A DNA stretch of 64,000 bases from an uncultured Methylophilaceae bacterium (GTDB lineage Bacteria > Pseudomonadota > Gammaproteobacteria > Burkholderiales > Methylophilaceae). Every line of letters starts with the position of its first letter. The stretch's first letter is position 1. The notes beneath the pieces were generated by a model. It made no database searches. It had not been told where the DNA came from and saw only the letters and a list, made by a program, of their open reading frames with translations. Shown here in pieces: positions 54,537 to 64,000 of the stretch. The stretch lies in contig CAJVXS010000001.1 of NCBI GenBank assembly GCA_913009235.1, positions 62,001 to 126,000 of the forward strand, in the 5' to 3' direction. Position numbers and translations under genes: made by a program.

Positions 54537-55223
54537 ATGGCTAAAAGAATAGATGCACTACGTGCAACAGTTGACCGTAATAAGGCTTACCCAGCGCAAG
54601 ATGCTTTAACCATGGTTAAAGATGCTGCAAAAGTTAAATTTGATGAGTCTGTTGACATCTCAATTAACTTGGGCATTGATGCAAAAAAATCAGACCAATT
54701 AGTACGTGGTTCTATCGTGTTGCCTAACGGTACAGGCAAAGCAACTCGCGTTGCCGTTTTCGCACAGGGTGCGCAAGCGGAAGCTGCGAAAGAAGCTGGT
54801 GCTGATATCGTTGGTTTTGAAGAGTTGGCTGCAGAGGTTAAAGGCGGCATGATGGATTTTGACATTGTGATTGCAACGCCTGATGCCATGCGTATTGTTG
54901 GTACATTAGGTCAAGTATTGGGCCCTCGCGGTTTGATGCCTAACCCTAAAGTCGGTACGGTAACGCCAGATGCTGCTAAAGCGGTTAAAAATGCAAAAGC
55001 AGGTCAAGTGCAATACCGTACAGATAAGGGCGGCATTATTCATTGCACTATTGGTCGTGCGTCATTTACGGTTGAGCAGCTATCAGGTAACTTGGTTGCA
55101 TTGGTTGATGCTATTAATAAAGCAAAACCAACTGCAACTAAAGGTGTATTTTTTAAGAAGCTATCTATTTCTAGCACCATGGGTCCAGGTGTGCGCGTGG
55201 ATCAAGCAACCGTAGTATCGTAA
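54537..55223 (+). CDS. rplA: 50S ribosomal protein L1
   Basis: 228 residues from ATG 54537 (SD GGAGGGGGAA); the frame's start at 54471 lies inside rplK and is rejected. [12 protein letters not shown] and [15 protein letters not shown] are diagnostic. L1 in E. coli represses its own operon by binding the rplK leader. Confidence 0.98.
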   Translation: MAKRIDALRATVDRNKAYPAQDALTMVKDAAKVKFDESVDISINLGIDAKKSDQLVRGSIVLPNGTGKATRVAVFAQGAQAEAAKEAGADIVGFEELAAEVKGGMMDFDIVIATPDAMRIVGTLGQVLGPRGLMPNPKVGTVTPDAAKAVKNAKAGQVQYRTDKGGIIHCTIGRASFTVEQLSGNLVALVDAINKAKPTATKGVFFKKLSISSTMGPGVRVDQATVVS

Positions 55224-55499
55224 TTAGCTGGTCGAGCATAGTCTCGGCTTGAAAGAACTTTGGGCTTGCTGCTTTGAAACTGAGGTGGCAAGAGCATCAA
55301 AGACCGCTGGAGCCCATTAGGGCTTAATTGAAGATGAAGAATAATGGGTGAGTGAAGTGATTTAGTCCTCTGTTGTTGATATTCAGATTCCAGCGCAGAT
55401 GGCGAACCCGATACAGGATTTGTAAGCCCTGAATCAAGGACGCCGTGAGTGGTGCAACATTTTTTGTTGTACTTTACATTAACGGAAGGAGAAAAGACC
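55224..55499 (+). promoter_or_regulatory. rplJ leader, likely L10 autoregulatory region
   Basis: 276 bp between rplA and rplJ hold no gene. The position matches the L10 leader, where the L10-L12 complex binds and blocks translation of rplJL. Several short complementary stretches are visible, such as GGGCTT/AAGCCC around 55320-55430. A promoter for rplJL-rpoBC may also lie here. Regulation is inferred from the family. Confidence 0.5.
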
Positions 55500-56024
55500 T
55501 TGAGTCTCAATCTAACAGAGAAAAAAGCAAAAGTTGCTGAAGTCAGCGAGCAAGTAGCGTCGGCGCAAGCAGTTGTTCTTGCTGAGTATCGTGGTCTAAC
55601 AGTGACAGAAATTACGTCACTAAGGGCGGAAGCTAGAAAATCTGGTGTTTATTTGCGTGTGTTGAAAAACACATTGGTACGTCGTGCCGTTGCTGATACC
55701 CCATTTTCTGGTTTAGCAAGCGATATAGTTGGTCCACTGATGTTCGGCATTTCAGCTGACCCAGTGGCAGCAGCAAAAGTAATGAACAGTTTTGCGAAAG
55801 ACAACGATAAGTTTGTGATTAAAGTGGGTGCAATGCCAGATGTGGTGTTAGACGCTGCAGGTGTTAAAGCCTTGGCAAGTATGCCTAGTCGTGAAGAGTT
55901 GCTGTCGAAATTGCTCGGTACGATGCAAGCTCCAGCTGCTAAATTTGTGCAGACACTTAACGAAGTGCCTACCAAATTTGTACGTGGCCTTGCAGCAGTA
56001 CGCGATCAACAAGAAGCAGCATAA
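55500..56024 (+). CDS. rplJ: 50S ribosomal protein L10
   Basis: 174 residues from a TTG start at 55500, set by a good SD (GGAAGGAG) and by the family N-terminus [15 protein letters not shown]. The frame's earlier ATG (55449) adds 17 non-conserved residues. LAEYRGLTV and [10 protein letters not shown] are typical. Base of the L7/L12 stalk; translational repressor of its own operon in E. coli. Confidence 0.97.
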   Translation: MSLNLTEKKAKVAEVSEQVASAQAVVLAEYRGLTVTEITSLRAEARKSGVYLRVLKNTLVRRAVADTPFSGLASDIVGPLMFGISADPVAAAKVMNSFAKDNDKFVIKVGAMPDVVLDAAGVKALASMPSREELLSKLLGTMQAPAAKFVQTLNEVPTKFVRGLAAVRDQQEAA

Positions 56025-56064
56025 TCTTACGCTAACTTATATTTAAATTTTAGGAGTTTTACAA

Positions 56065-56445
56065 ATGGCAATTTCAAAAGAAGATATTTTAGAAGCAATT
56101 GGTTCAATGTCAGTATTGGATCTATCTACATTAATTACTGAGATGGAAGAAAAATTTGGTGTTTCTGCAGCAGCTGCTGCAGTAGCGGTAGCTGCACCTG
56201 CAGCAGACGGCGCAGCAAGCGGCGCAGCAGACAAAACAGAGTTTGACCTTGTGTTGACTGGTGTAGGCGAGCAAAAAGTAAGCGTTATTAAGGCTGTTCG
56301 TGGATTAACTGGTCTTGGATTAAAAGAAGCTAAAGACTTAGTTGATGGTGCTCCAAAAACAATTAAAGAAGGCTTATCTAAAGCTGATGCTGATGAAGGA
56401 TTGAAAAAATTAATCGAAGCAGGCGCTACTGGCGAACTTAAATAA
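56065..56445 (+). CDS. rplL: 50S ribosomal protein L7/L12
   Basis: 126 residues. N-terminal dimerisation helix ([18 protein letters not shown]), Ala-rich hinge (about 34-55) and C-terminal factor-binding domain ([38 protein letters not shown]). SD TAGGAG. Followed by a hairpin, then rpoB. Confidence 0.98.
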   Translation: MAISKEDILEAIGSMSVLDLSTLITEMEEKFGVSAAAAAVAVAAPAADGAASGAADKTEFDLVLTGVGEQKVSVIKAVRGLTGLGLKEAKDLVDGAPKTIKEGLSKADADEGLKKLIEAGATGELK

Positions 56446-56467
56446 TTTATTTAAGTGATTAAGTAAT

Positions 56468-56495
56468 TTAGGCTGACGGGAGACCGTCAGCCTAA
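56468..56495 (+). promoter_or_regulatory. 12-bp hairpin between rplL and rpoB
   Basis: TTAGGCTGACGG (56468-56479) pairs perfectly with 56484-56495 around a GAGA (GNRA-type) loop. There is no T tract. Its position matches the E. coli rplL-rpoB attenuator and RNase III region, so partial termination or processing that lowers rpoBC output is likely. Confidence 0.7.
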
Positions 56496-56619
56496 GCTGT
56501 TTATAGGCAGCATAAAATGTAACAAATTGTAACGCATAATATTTAACCAATGAAGTTATAAATCAAAGCATTAATTTGGCAGTGTTTTGTTTTCTACCCT
56601 TAAAATATCAGGAGACGCT

Positions 56620-59600
56620 ATGAGCTATTCCTTTACCGAAAAAAAACGTATTCGTAAGAGTTTCGCAAAAAGAGAAAGTGTACAAGAAGTCCCTTACTTG
56701 CTTGCGATGCAATTGGAATCCTATAAAGCCTTTTTGCAGGCTGATACATCACAGGGCGAGCGTAAAAACACTGGCCTTGAGTCAGCTTTTAGCTCAGTTT
56801 TTCCAATAGAAAGTCATTCAGGTAATGCTCGTTTGGATTTTGTAAGCTATCAATTAGGCGATGAGCCGTTTAATGTCAAAGAGTGTCAGCAACGTGGTTT
56901 GACGTATGCGGCACCTATTCGTGTAAAAGTCCGTTTGACCATTATGGATAAAGAGGCTTCAAAGCCTACGGTAAAGGAAGTTAAAGAGCAGGAAGTCTAC
57001 ATGGGTGAATTGCCTTTGATGACAGAAAACGGCTCGTTCGTGATTAACGGTACTGAGCGTGTGATTGTTTCTCAATTGCATCGTAGCCCAGGCGTGTTTT
57101 TTGAGCATGATAGAGGTAAAACGCATAGCTCTGGTAAGCTGCTATTTTCAGCACGTGTGATTCCTTACCGTGGTTCATGGTTGGATTTCGAATTCGATCC
57201 TAAGGATTACTTGTATTTCCGCGTCGATCGTCGTCGTAAGATGCCAGTCACTATTTTACTTAAAGCACTTGGTTTTACACCAGAGCAAATCTTAGCAATA
57301 TTTGGCGATACCGATACATTTCATATCGGCCCTAAGGGTGCTGAGTTCACTTTAGTGTCTGAGCGTATGCGCGGCGAGACTGCGAAATTCGATATTGCAG
57401 ACAGCAAAGGAAATATTGTTGTAGCAAAAGATAAGCGTATTACTGTTAAGCATATTCGTGAGATTGAAAAAGCGGGTATTAAAAAGATTGCAGTGCCAAT
57501 GGACTTTGTTCTAGGTCGCGCGATTGTAAAAGACATTATTGATACCGAGACTGGTGAAGTCGTTGCGAAGGCAAATGATGAAATCACAGAAGAGTTACTT
57601 GAGAAGCTAGCTGAGGCAAAAGTAACGAGTGTCAATACACTTTACTCTGATGATTTAGATCATGGAGACTATATTTCACAAACCTTACGTATTGATGAAG
57701 TGCCAGATCAATATGCAGCACGTACAGCGATTTATCGCATGATGCGCCCAGGTGAACCGCCAACTGAAGATTCAGTTGAAGCATTGTTCCAAGGTTTGTT
57801 CTTCAATCCTGATCGTTATGACTTGTCTGTTGTTGGACGTATGAAATTTAATCGCCGTGCTTACCCAGCAAAAATGGAAGATCGTACAGCCGATTGGATG
57901 AAGAGATTCTATGAGCGTGTTGGCGAAAAAAGTGATACTGGTGAAAATACCCTTTCAACTGATGATATTGTATCGGTAATTGGTGTATTGCTGGAATTGC
58001 GTAACGGTCACGGTGAAATTGATGACATTGACCATTTGGGTAATCGTCGTATTCGTTCAGTTGGCGAATTAGCTGAAAATCAATTCCGTGCAGGTTTGGT
58101 TCGTGTGGAGCGGGCTGTAAAGGAGCGTTTAAGTCAGGCTGAGTCAGACAACTTGATGCCACATGATTTGATTAATGCGAAGCCAGTTTCTAGTGCGATT
58201 CGTGAATTCTTTGGTTCAAGCCAATTGTCACAATTTATGGATCAAACCAACCCATTGTCAGAGATTACGCATAAACGTCGTATTTCAGCTTTAGGCCCTG
58301 GTGGTTTGACACGTGAACGTGCTGGTTTTGAGGTGCGTGATGTACATACAACCCATTACGGCCGTGTTTGCCCAATTGAAACGCCAGAGGGCCCAAACAT
58401 TGGTCTGATTAACTCGCTTGCTTTGTTTGCGCGTACCAATAAGTATGGCTTCTTAGAAACGCCATATCGTCGTGTCACTAATAATAAAGTAACGAAAGAT
58501 ATTGATTTTCTTTCGGCTATTGAAGAAAGTGAATTCATGATTGCTCAGGCCAACACGGAGTTGGATAAAAAAGGCGCTTTCCAAGAAGAGATTATTTCTT
58601 CACGTTATCAAAATGAATTTACAATGACGGAACCTGGTAGTGTGCAATATATGGACGTTGCGCCAGGCCAGATTGTTTCTGTTGCGGCTTCGCTGATTCC
58701 ATTCTTGGAGCATGATGATGCTAACCGTGCTTTGATGGGAGCCAACATGCAGCGTCAAGCGGTACCATGCTTGCGAGCTGAAAAAGCAGTAGTCGGTACT
58801 GGTATTGAGCGTACGGTAGCAATTGATTCAGGTACGATCGTGCAAGCACGTCGTGGCGGTAAAGTTGATTATGTTGATTCGGGCCGTATTGTTGTGCGTG
58901 TGCACGATGATGAGGCAAAAGCGGGCGAAGTTGGCGTTGATATTTACAACCTAACTAAGTATACGCGTTCTAATCAAAATACAAATATTAACCAACGTCC
59001 ATTGGTTAAGGTCGGTGACAGTTTGACACGCGGTGATGTGATTGCTGATGGCGCTTCAACCGACAAGGGTGAATTGGCATTGGGTCAAAATATGTTGATT
59101 GGCTTTATGCCATGGAATGGCTTTAACTTTGAGGATTCTATTTTAATCTCAGAGCGTGTTGTTTCAGATGATCGTTACACTTCAATCCATATTGAAGAGA
59201 TGACAGTGGTTGCACGTGATACGAAATTAGGTGCTGAAGAAATCACACAAGATATTTCTAACTTATCAGAGCGAATGTTAGGTCGTTTAGATGAGTCAGG
59301 TATTATTTATATTGGTGCTGAAGTTGAGGCAGGTGATGTTTTAGTTGGGAAAGTGACGCCAAAAGGTGAAACACAACTGACACCAGAAGAAAAATTGCTG
59401 CGCGCAATTTTCGGTGAAAAAGCGTTAGACGTAAAAGATACGAGTTTGCGTGTGCCTTCAGGTACGATTGGTACTGTGATTGATGTGCAAGTATTTACAC
59501 GTGAAGGTATCGACCGTGATGCACGTGCACAGCAAATTATTGATGATCAATTGGCCCATTATAAGCAAGATTTGGGTGATCAAATGCGTATTGTTGAAGA

Positions 59601-60792
59601 AGATACTTTCGGCCGTATTAGCCGTTTAATCGAAGGTAAAGTGGCTGTCGGCGGTCCAAATAAACTGAAAAAAGGCGACAAGTTAACGGCTGAGTATTTG
59701 GAGGAAGTGGGTCGCTACGATTGGTTTGATATTCGATTAGCTGATGAAGATACTGCGCGACAGCTCGAGCAATTGAAAGAAGGCTTAATAACAGCTCGCA
59801 CTGACTTTGATAGTCAGTATGAAGAGAAAAGACGCAAATTAACACAAGGTGACGAACTGCAGCCTGGCGTACAAAAAATGGTTAAAGTGTATTTGGCTGT
59901 TAAACGTCGCATTCAGCCTGGTGATAAAATGGCTGGACGTCATGGTAACAAGGGTGTTATTTCGAAAATTGCACCAGTTGAAGATATGCCACATATGGCA
60001 GATGGTACCCCAGTGGACATTGTATTAAATCCATTAGGCGTTCCTTCTCGTATGAATATTGGTCAAATTTTAGAGGTCCATTTAGGTTGGGCAGCTAGAG
60101 GCTTGGGCGTGCGCATTACTGAGATGCTAGAAGCTGAGGCTAAAGTGGCTGAAGTCCGTAAATTCTTAGATAAAGTGTACAACGATAGCACTGGTAAGAA
60201 AGAGGACATCAAGGCGTTAAGTGAGGCTGAGGTGATTGAATTAGCGCACAACTTAAAACGTGGCGTTCCCTTCGCAACACCAGTGTTTGATGGTGCGGCT
60301 GAGTCTGACATTAAAGAGATGCTTGATTTAGCTTACCCAGATGACGATGTGCGTACAGAGCAGCTACAGTTCCATGCGGGTAAAACGCAGGTGAGCTTAT
60401 TTGACGGTCGTACCGGTGACAAATTTGAGCGTCCAGTGACTGTTGGTTATATGCACGTATTGAAGCTACATCACTTGGTTGATGACAAGATGCATGCACG
60501 TTCAACTGGCCCTTACAGCTTGGTAACGCAACAACCATTGGGTGGTAAAGCACAGTTTGGTGGTCAACGTTTCGGTGAGATGGAGGTCTGGGCACTAGAG
60601 GCTTACGGTGCGGCATATACCTTGCAAGAGATGCTGACTGTTAAGTCTGATGATGTTAACGGACGTACCAAAGTGTATGAGAATATTGTAAAAGGCGAAC
60701 ATAAGATCGAAGCTGGTATGCCAGAGTCATTTAATGTGTTGGTGAAAGAAATTCGTTCGCTCGCTATCGACATCGATTTAGATCGCAACTAA
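56620..60792 (+). CDS. rpoB: RNA polymerase beta subunit
   Basis: 1390 residues from ATG 56620 with SD AGGAGA (the frame begins 11 codons earlier without support). Starts [18 protein letters not shown]. The rifampicin region is [15 protein letters not shown] then [12 protein letters not shown], with the sensitive-type Gln, Asp, His and Ser residues; Thr replaces an Asn seen in E. coli (MDQTN). Slightly longer than the 1342 of E. coli. Confidence 0.99.
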   Translation: MSYSFTEKKRIRKSFAKRESVQEVPYLLAMQLESYKAFLQADTSQGERKNTGLESAFSSVFPIESHSGNARLDFVSYQLGDEPFNVKECQQRGLTYAAPIRVKVRLTIMDKEASKPTVKEVKEQEVYMGELPLMTENGSFVINGTERVIVSQLHRSPGVFFEHDRGKTHSSGKLLFSARVIPYRGSWLDFEFDPKDYLYFRVDRRRKMPVTILLKALGFTPEQILAIFGDTDTFHIGPKGAEFTLVSERMRGETAKFDIADSKGNIVVAKDKRITVKHIREIEKAGIKKIAVPMDFVLGRAIVKDIIDTETGEVVAKANDEITEELLEKLAEAKVTSVNTLYSDDLDHGDYISQTLRIDEVPDQYAARTAIYRMMRPGEPPTEDSVEALFQGLFFNPDRYDLSVVGRMKFNRRAYPAKMEDRTADWMKRFYERVGEKSDTGENTLSTDDIVSVIGVLLELRNGHGEIDDIDHLGNRRIRSVGELAENQFRAGLVRVERAVKERLSQAESDNLMPHDLINAKPVSSAIREFFGSSQLSQFMDQTNPLSEITHKRRISALGPGGLTRERAGFEVRDVHTTHYGRVCPIETPEGPNIGLINSLALFARTNKYGFLETPYRRVTNNKVTKDIDFLSAIEESEFMIAQANTELDKKGAFQEEIISSRYQNEFTMTEPGSVQYMDVAPGQIVSVAASLIPFLEHDDANRALMGANMQRQAVPCLRAEKAVVGTGIERTVAIDSGTIVQARRGGKVDYVDSGRIVVRVHDDEAKAGEVGVDIYNLTKYTRSNQNTNINQRPLVKVGDSLTRGDVIADGASTDKGELALGQNMLIGFMPWNGFNFEDSILISERVVSDDRYTSIHIEEMTVVARDTKLGAEEITQDISNLSERMLGRLDESGIIYIGAEVEAGDVLVGKVTPKGETQLTPEEKLLRAIFGEKALDVKDTSLRVPSGTIGTVIDVQVFTREGIDRDARAQQIIDDQLAHYKQDLGDQMRIVEEDTFGRISRLIEGKVAVGGPNKLKKGDKLTAEYLEEVGRYDWFDIRLADEDTARQLEQLKEGLITARTDFDSQYEEKRRKLTQGDELQPGVQKMVKVYLAVKRRIQPGDKMAGRHGNKGVISKIAPVEDMPHMADGTPVDIVLNPLGVPSRMNIGQILEVHLGWAARGLGVRITEMLEAEAKVAEVRKFLDKVYNDSTGKKEDIKALSEAEVIELAHNLKRGVPFATPVFDGAAESDIKEMLDLAYPDDDVRTEQLQFHAGKTQVSLFDGRTGDKFERPVTVGYMHVLKLHHLVDDKMHARSTGPYSLVTQQPLGGKAQFGGQRFGEMEVWALEAYGAAYTLQEMLTVKSDDVNGRTKVYENIVKGEHKIEAGMPESFNVLVKEIRSLAIDIDLDRN

Positions 60793-60870
60793 CTTAATAT
60801 TTATGCACCTTTAATTAGGCGCATTAGTTTTTATTCATGCATTTTTGGAATGCATTAGAGGAGAAGTCAA

Positions 60871-63800
60871 ATGAAAGCGTTATTAGACTTATTTAAACAG
60901 GTGACGCAAGAAGAAGAGTTTGATGCGATTAAGGTCGCGTTGGCCTCGCCTGAAAAAATCCGCTCATGGTCGTTTGGTGAAGTTAAAAAGCCAGAAACCA
61001 TTAACTACCGTACGTTCAAACCTGAGCGCGACGGTTTGTTCTGTGCAAAAATATTTGGTCCAACTAAAGATTATGAGTGTTTGTGTGGCAAATACAAACG
61101 TCTAAAACACCGTGGTGTAATTTGTGAAAAATGTGGCGTTGAAGTGACGCTATCTAAAGTGCGTAGAGAGCGCATGGGTCATATTGACCTTGCATCACCA
61201 GTCGCACATATTTGGTTCTTAAAATCACTACCTAGTCGCTTAGGTATGGTGCTAGATATCGCGTTACGTGATATTGAGCGTGTATTGTACTTCGAGGCAT
61301 TCATTGTTGTTGACCCTGGCATGACGCCATTAACACGTGGACAGTTACTCACTGAAGATGACTACTTGTCTAAAGTGGAAGAATATGGCGACGAGTTTAG
61401 TGCTGTGATGGGTGCTGAAGCGGTACGTGAGTTATTGCGTACGCTAGACATCAATCAAGAGATTGAAATATTACGTACGGACTTGTCGGAAACCGGGTCA
61501 GAAGCGAAGATCAAGAAAATTGCAAAACGTTTGAAAGTATTAGAAGCCTTCCAAAAATCTGGTATTAAGCCAGAATGGATGATTCTAGAAATCTTACCTG
61601 TGTTGCCACCAGAGCTACGTCCATTAGTGCCATTGGATGGCGGGCGTTTCGCAACATCAGATTTGAACGATTTATATCGTCGTGTGATTAACCGTAACAA
61701 CCGTTTGAGAAGGTTGCTAGAGCTGCGTGCGCCAGAAATCATCTGCCGTAACGAGAAGCGTATGTTGCAAGAAGCAGTTGACTCATTATTAGACAATGGT
61801 CGTCGCGGCAAGGTAATGACAGGTGCTAATAAGCGTCCGCTGAAATCGTTAGCTGACATGATTAAAGGTAAAGGCGGTCGTTTCCGCCAAAACTTGCTTG
61901 GTAAGCGTGTTGATTACTCAGGTCGTTCAGTAATTGTGGTTGGTCCGCAATTGAAACTACATCAGTGTGGTTTGCCTAAGAAAATGGCACTTGAGTTATT
62001 CAAGCCATTCATCTTCCATAAGTTGGAAGTGTTAGGTTTAGCAACAACGATTAAAGCCGCTAAGAAAAAAGTGGAAGAAGAAGGGCCGGAAGTTTGGGAC
62101 ATCTTGGAGGATGTGATTCGTGAACATCCAGTGATGCTAAACCGTGCGCCAACATTGCATAGGTTAGGTATTCAAGCATTTGAGCCGGTATTGATTGAAG
62201 GTAAAGCGATTCAGCTTCATCCTTTAGTTTGTGCCGCGTTTAACGCCGACTTTGATGGTGACCAAATGGCTGTTCACGTTCCATTGAGCTTAGAAGCGCA
62301 AATGGAAGCACGTACGCTGATGTTGGCTTCGAACAATGTGTTGTCGCCAGCGAATGGTGAACCAATTATTGTGCCTTCACAAGATATCGTGTTGGGCCTT
62401 TACTATATGACGCGTGAGAAAGTCAGCGCGCGTGGTGAAGGTATGATCTTCAGTGATGTGAATGAAGTGGAGCGTGTTTACGATCAAGGCTTAATTGACT
62501 TGCATGCAAAAGTAACCGTACGTATTAGAGAGTATGAGTTAGATGTTGCGGGCACCAAAACAGAGAAAGTGAACCGTTATGAAACGACGGTTGGCCGTGC
62601 GCTACTTTCACAAATCTTACCGCCAGGTCTGCCGTTCACTAACATTACAACGGCGTTAAAGAAGAAAGAGATTTCTAGACTAATTAACGCGTCCTTCCGC
62701 CAGGTAGGCATCCGCGAAACGGTTATTTTTGCTGATAAGTTGATGAGTACTGGTTATAAGTTCGCGACAAAAGCAGGTATTTCAATTTCAGTGAATGATA
62801 TGTTGGTGCCACCTCAAAAAGAAGAGTTGATTAGTGCAGCTGATGCGGAGGTGCGTGAAATTCATGATCAATATGTTTCAGGTTTGGTGACCCAAGGTGA
62901 GCGCTACAATAAAGTAGTGGATATCTGGGGCCGTACTGGCGACAAAGTTGCTGACGCGATGATGAAGCAGTTGAAAGAAGAAAAAGTCATTGGTGCTAAT
63001 GGTAAGCAAGCCAAAGATAAAAAAGGCAAGCCAGTGATGCAAGAATCGTTTAATGCGATTTACATGATGGCTGACTCTGGTGCGCGTGGTTCTGCAGCGC
63101 AGGTAAGACAGTTGTCTGGTATGCGTGGTTTGATGGCGAAACCAGATGGTTCGATTATTGAAACGCCAATTAAGGCTAACTTCAGGGAAGGCCTAAACGT
63201 GTTGCAGTACTTTATTTCTACTCACGGAGCACGTAAAGGTCTTGCTGATACGGCGCTTAAAACAGCTAACTCTGGTTACTTAACTCGACGTTTAGTTGAT
63301 GTTACACAAGATTTGGTTGTGACTGAATTAGATTGTGGTACAGAGTCAGGCTTAGTGACTAAAGCCTTGGTTAAAGGTGGTGAGATTGTTGAGCCATTAC
63401 ATGATCGCATCTTGGGCCGCACAGCAACACTAGATGTGATTCATCCAGAAACACAAAAAGTCATTTACCCAGCGGGTACATTGCTAGGTGAAGATGAAGT
63501 TGAAAATATTGATGCATTAGGTGTCGATGAAGTAAAAGTACGTACAGCATTGACCTGTGATACCCGTCACGGCATCTGTTCGACTTGTTATGGCCGTGAC
63601 TTAGGTCGTGGTAAATTAATCAGTATGGGTGAGGCTGTTGGTGTGATTGCGGCGCAATCTATCGGCGAGCCTGGTACTCAGTTAACTATGCGTACCTTCC
63701 ATATTGGTGGTGCGGTATCGCGTGCTGCGACGATTAGTCAAGTTGAATGTAAGTCTAACGGTACGTTAAGCTTCACCTCTACGATGCGTTATGTGACTAA

Positions 63801-64000
63801 TTTACGTGGTGAGAAAGTGGTGATTTCACGTAATGGTGAAGTGATTATTTCTGATGATGCGACTAAGCGTGAGCGTGAGCGTCATAAAGTACCTTACGGT
63901 GCAATACTGTCTATGAGCGATGGTAAAACCGTTAAAGCAGGTCAAGCATTAGCCTCTTGGGATCCACATACCCGTCCAATTATTATTGAGTACTCCGGCA
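60871..64000 (+). CDS. rpoC: RNA polymerase beta' subunit (3' end outside window)
   Basis: Starts at ATG 60871 (SD AGGAGAAG) 78 bp after rpoB and is open to the window edge, about 1043 of some 1400 codons. The N-terminal zinc site [20 protein letters not shown] and the catalytic [10 protein letters not shown] are present; the motif starts at residue 458, giving the metal-binding Asp residues at 460, 462 and 464, the same numbers as in E. coli. A short ATGCATT hairpin (60837-60855) lies just before its SD. Confidence 0.98.
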   Translation, partial: MKALLDLFKQVTQEEEFDAIKVALASPEKIRSWSFGEVKKPETINYRTFKPERDGLFCAKIFGPTKDYECLCGKYKRLKHRGVICEKCGVEVTLSKVRRERMGHIDLASPVAHIWFLKSLPSRLGMVLDIALRDIERVLYFEAFIVVDPGMTPLTRGQLLTEDDYLSKVEEYGDEFSAVMGAEAVRELLRTLDINQEIEILRTDLSETGSEAKIKKIAKRLKVLEAFQKSGIKPEWMILEILPVLPPELRPLVPLDGGRFATSDLNDLYRRVINRNNRLRRLLELRAPEIICRNEKRMLQEAVDSLLDNGRRGKVMTGANKRPLKSLADMIKGKGGRFRQNLLGKRVDYSGRSVIVVGPQLKLHQCGLPKKMALELFKPFIFHKLEVLGLATTIKAAKKKVEEEGPEVWDILEDVIREHPVMLNRAPTLHRLGIQAFEPVLIEGKAIQLHPLVCAAFNADFDGDQMAVHVPLSLEAQMEARTLMLASNNVLSPANGEPIIVPSQDIVLGLYYMTREKVSARGEGMIFSDVNEVERVYDQGLIDLHAKVTVRIREYELDVAGTKTEKVNRYETTVGRALLSQILPPGLPFTNITTALKKKEISRLINASFRQVGIRETVIFADKLMSTGYKFATKAGISISVNDMLVPPQKEELISAADAEVREIHDQYVSGLVTQGERYNKVVDIWGRTGDKVADAMMKQLKEEKVIGANGKQAKDKKGKPVMQESFNAIYMMADSGARGSAAQVRQLSGMRGLMAKPDGSIIETPIKANFREGLNVLQYFISTHGARKGLADTALKTANSGYLTRRLVDVTQDLVVTELDCGTESGLVTKALVKGGEIVEPLHDRILGRTATLDVIHPETQKVIYPAGTLLGEDEVENIDALGVDEVKVRTALTCDTRHGICSTCYGRDLGRGKLISMGEAVGVIAAQSIGEPGTQLTMRTFHIGGAVSRAATISQVECKSNGTLSFTSTMRYVTNLRGEKVVISRNGEVIISDDATKRERERHKVPYGAILSMSDGKTVKAGQALASWDPHTRPIIIEYSG

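Overview
This 64 kb window looks like core chromosome of an AT-rich betaproteobacterium of the family Methylophilaceae, probably close to Methylotenera. That is an inference from gene content and order; no database search was possible. The main evidence is a 3-hexulose-6-phosphate synthase gene (ribulose monophosphate route of formaldehyde assimilation), a fused SoxYZ-like carrier of the kind associated with quinoprotein dehydrogenases, and typical betaproteobacterial neighbourhoods (perM-hda next to purM; lptGF next to pepA-holC-DUF2486; mlaFEDCB-yadGH-bolA-grx-murA-his; hisE-hinT-tatABC-degS; petABC-sspAB). No prophage, insertion sequence, integron or CRISPR array is visible.

Layout. 1-6 kb: moaC, a BepA-like periplasmic metalloprotease, the SoxYZ fusion, ahpC with a 21-bp palindrome over its promoter, and a large FAD oxidoreductase. 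6-20 kb: hda/perM facing purM, a DUF3108 protein, an RsmB-like methyltransferase, a 5'-nucleotidase, a dicarboxylate symporter, a GNAT protein, ampD, an RDD protein, lptFG, pepA, holC and a DUF2486 protein. 20-28 kb: gcvH, topA, ttcA, a pteridine reductase, a MidA-like methyltransferase, trmB, engB and cytochrome c4. 28-34 kb: the Mla phospholipid transport operon, a YadGH-type ABC exporter and a BolA/Grx4 pair. 34-45 kb: murA and a nearly complete histidine operon interrupted by hps, followed by hinT and tatABC. 45-51 kb: a DegS-like protease, a Nif3-like protein, the cytochrome bc1 genes and sspAB. 51-64 kb: tRNA-Thr, Tyr, Gly, Thr, tuf, tRNA-Trp, secE-nusG, rplKAJL and rpoBC; rpoC runs off the window.

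How the genes work together. Most of the window is housekeeping: translation and transcription, envelope building (LptFG, Mla, MurA, AmpD), respiration (bc1 complex and cytochrome c4, with TatABC nearby to export the Rieske protein) and histidine synthesis. Methylotrophy shows in hps and probably in the SoxYZ-like carrier.

Most notable observations. (1) The hps product carries an extra C-terminal tail with one predicted transmembrane helix and an acidic end, so a normally soluble formaldehyde-fixing enzyme may be tethered to the inner membrane; the gene has its own promoter and terminator inside the his operon. (2) A relic of a lipoprotein gene, probably an RND efflux adaptor, lies directly downstream of ampD, frameshifted in a T-run and truncated. 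(3) The ahpC promoter is covered by a perfect palindrome. (4) There are two candidate small ORFs and one orphan terminator that may end a small RNA. I did not find a wholly new multi-gene system; the membrane-tailed HPS is the best candidate for something undescribed.
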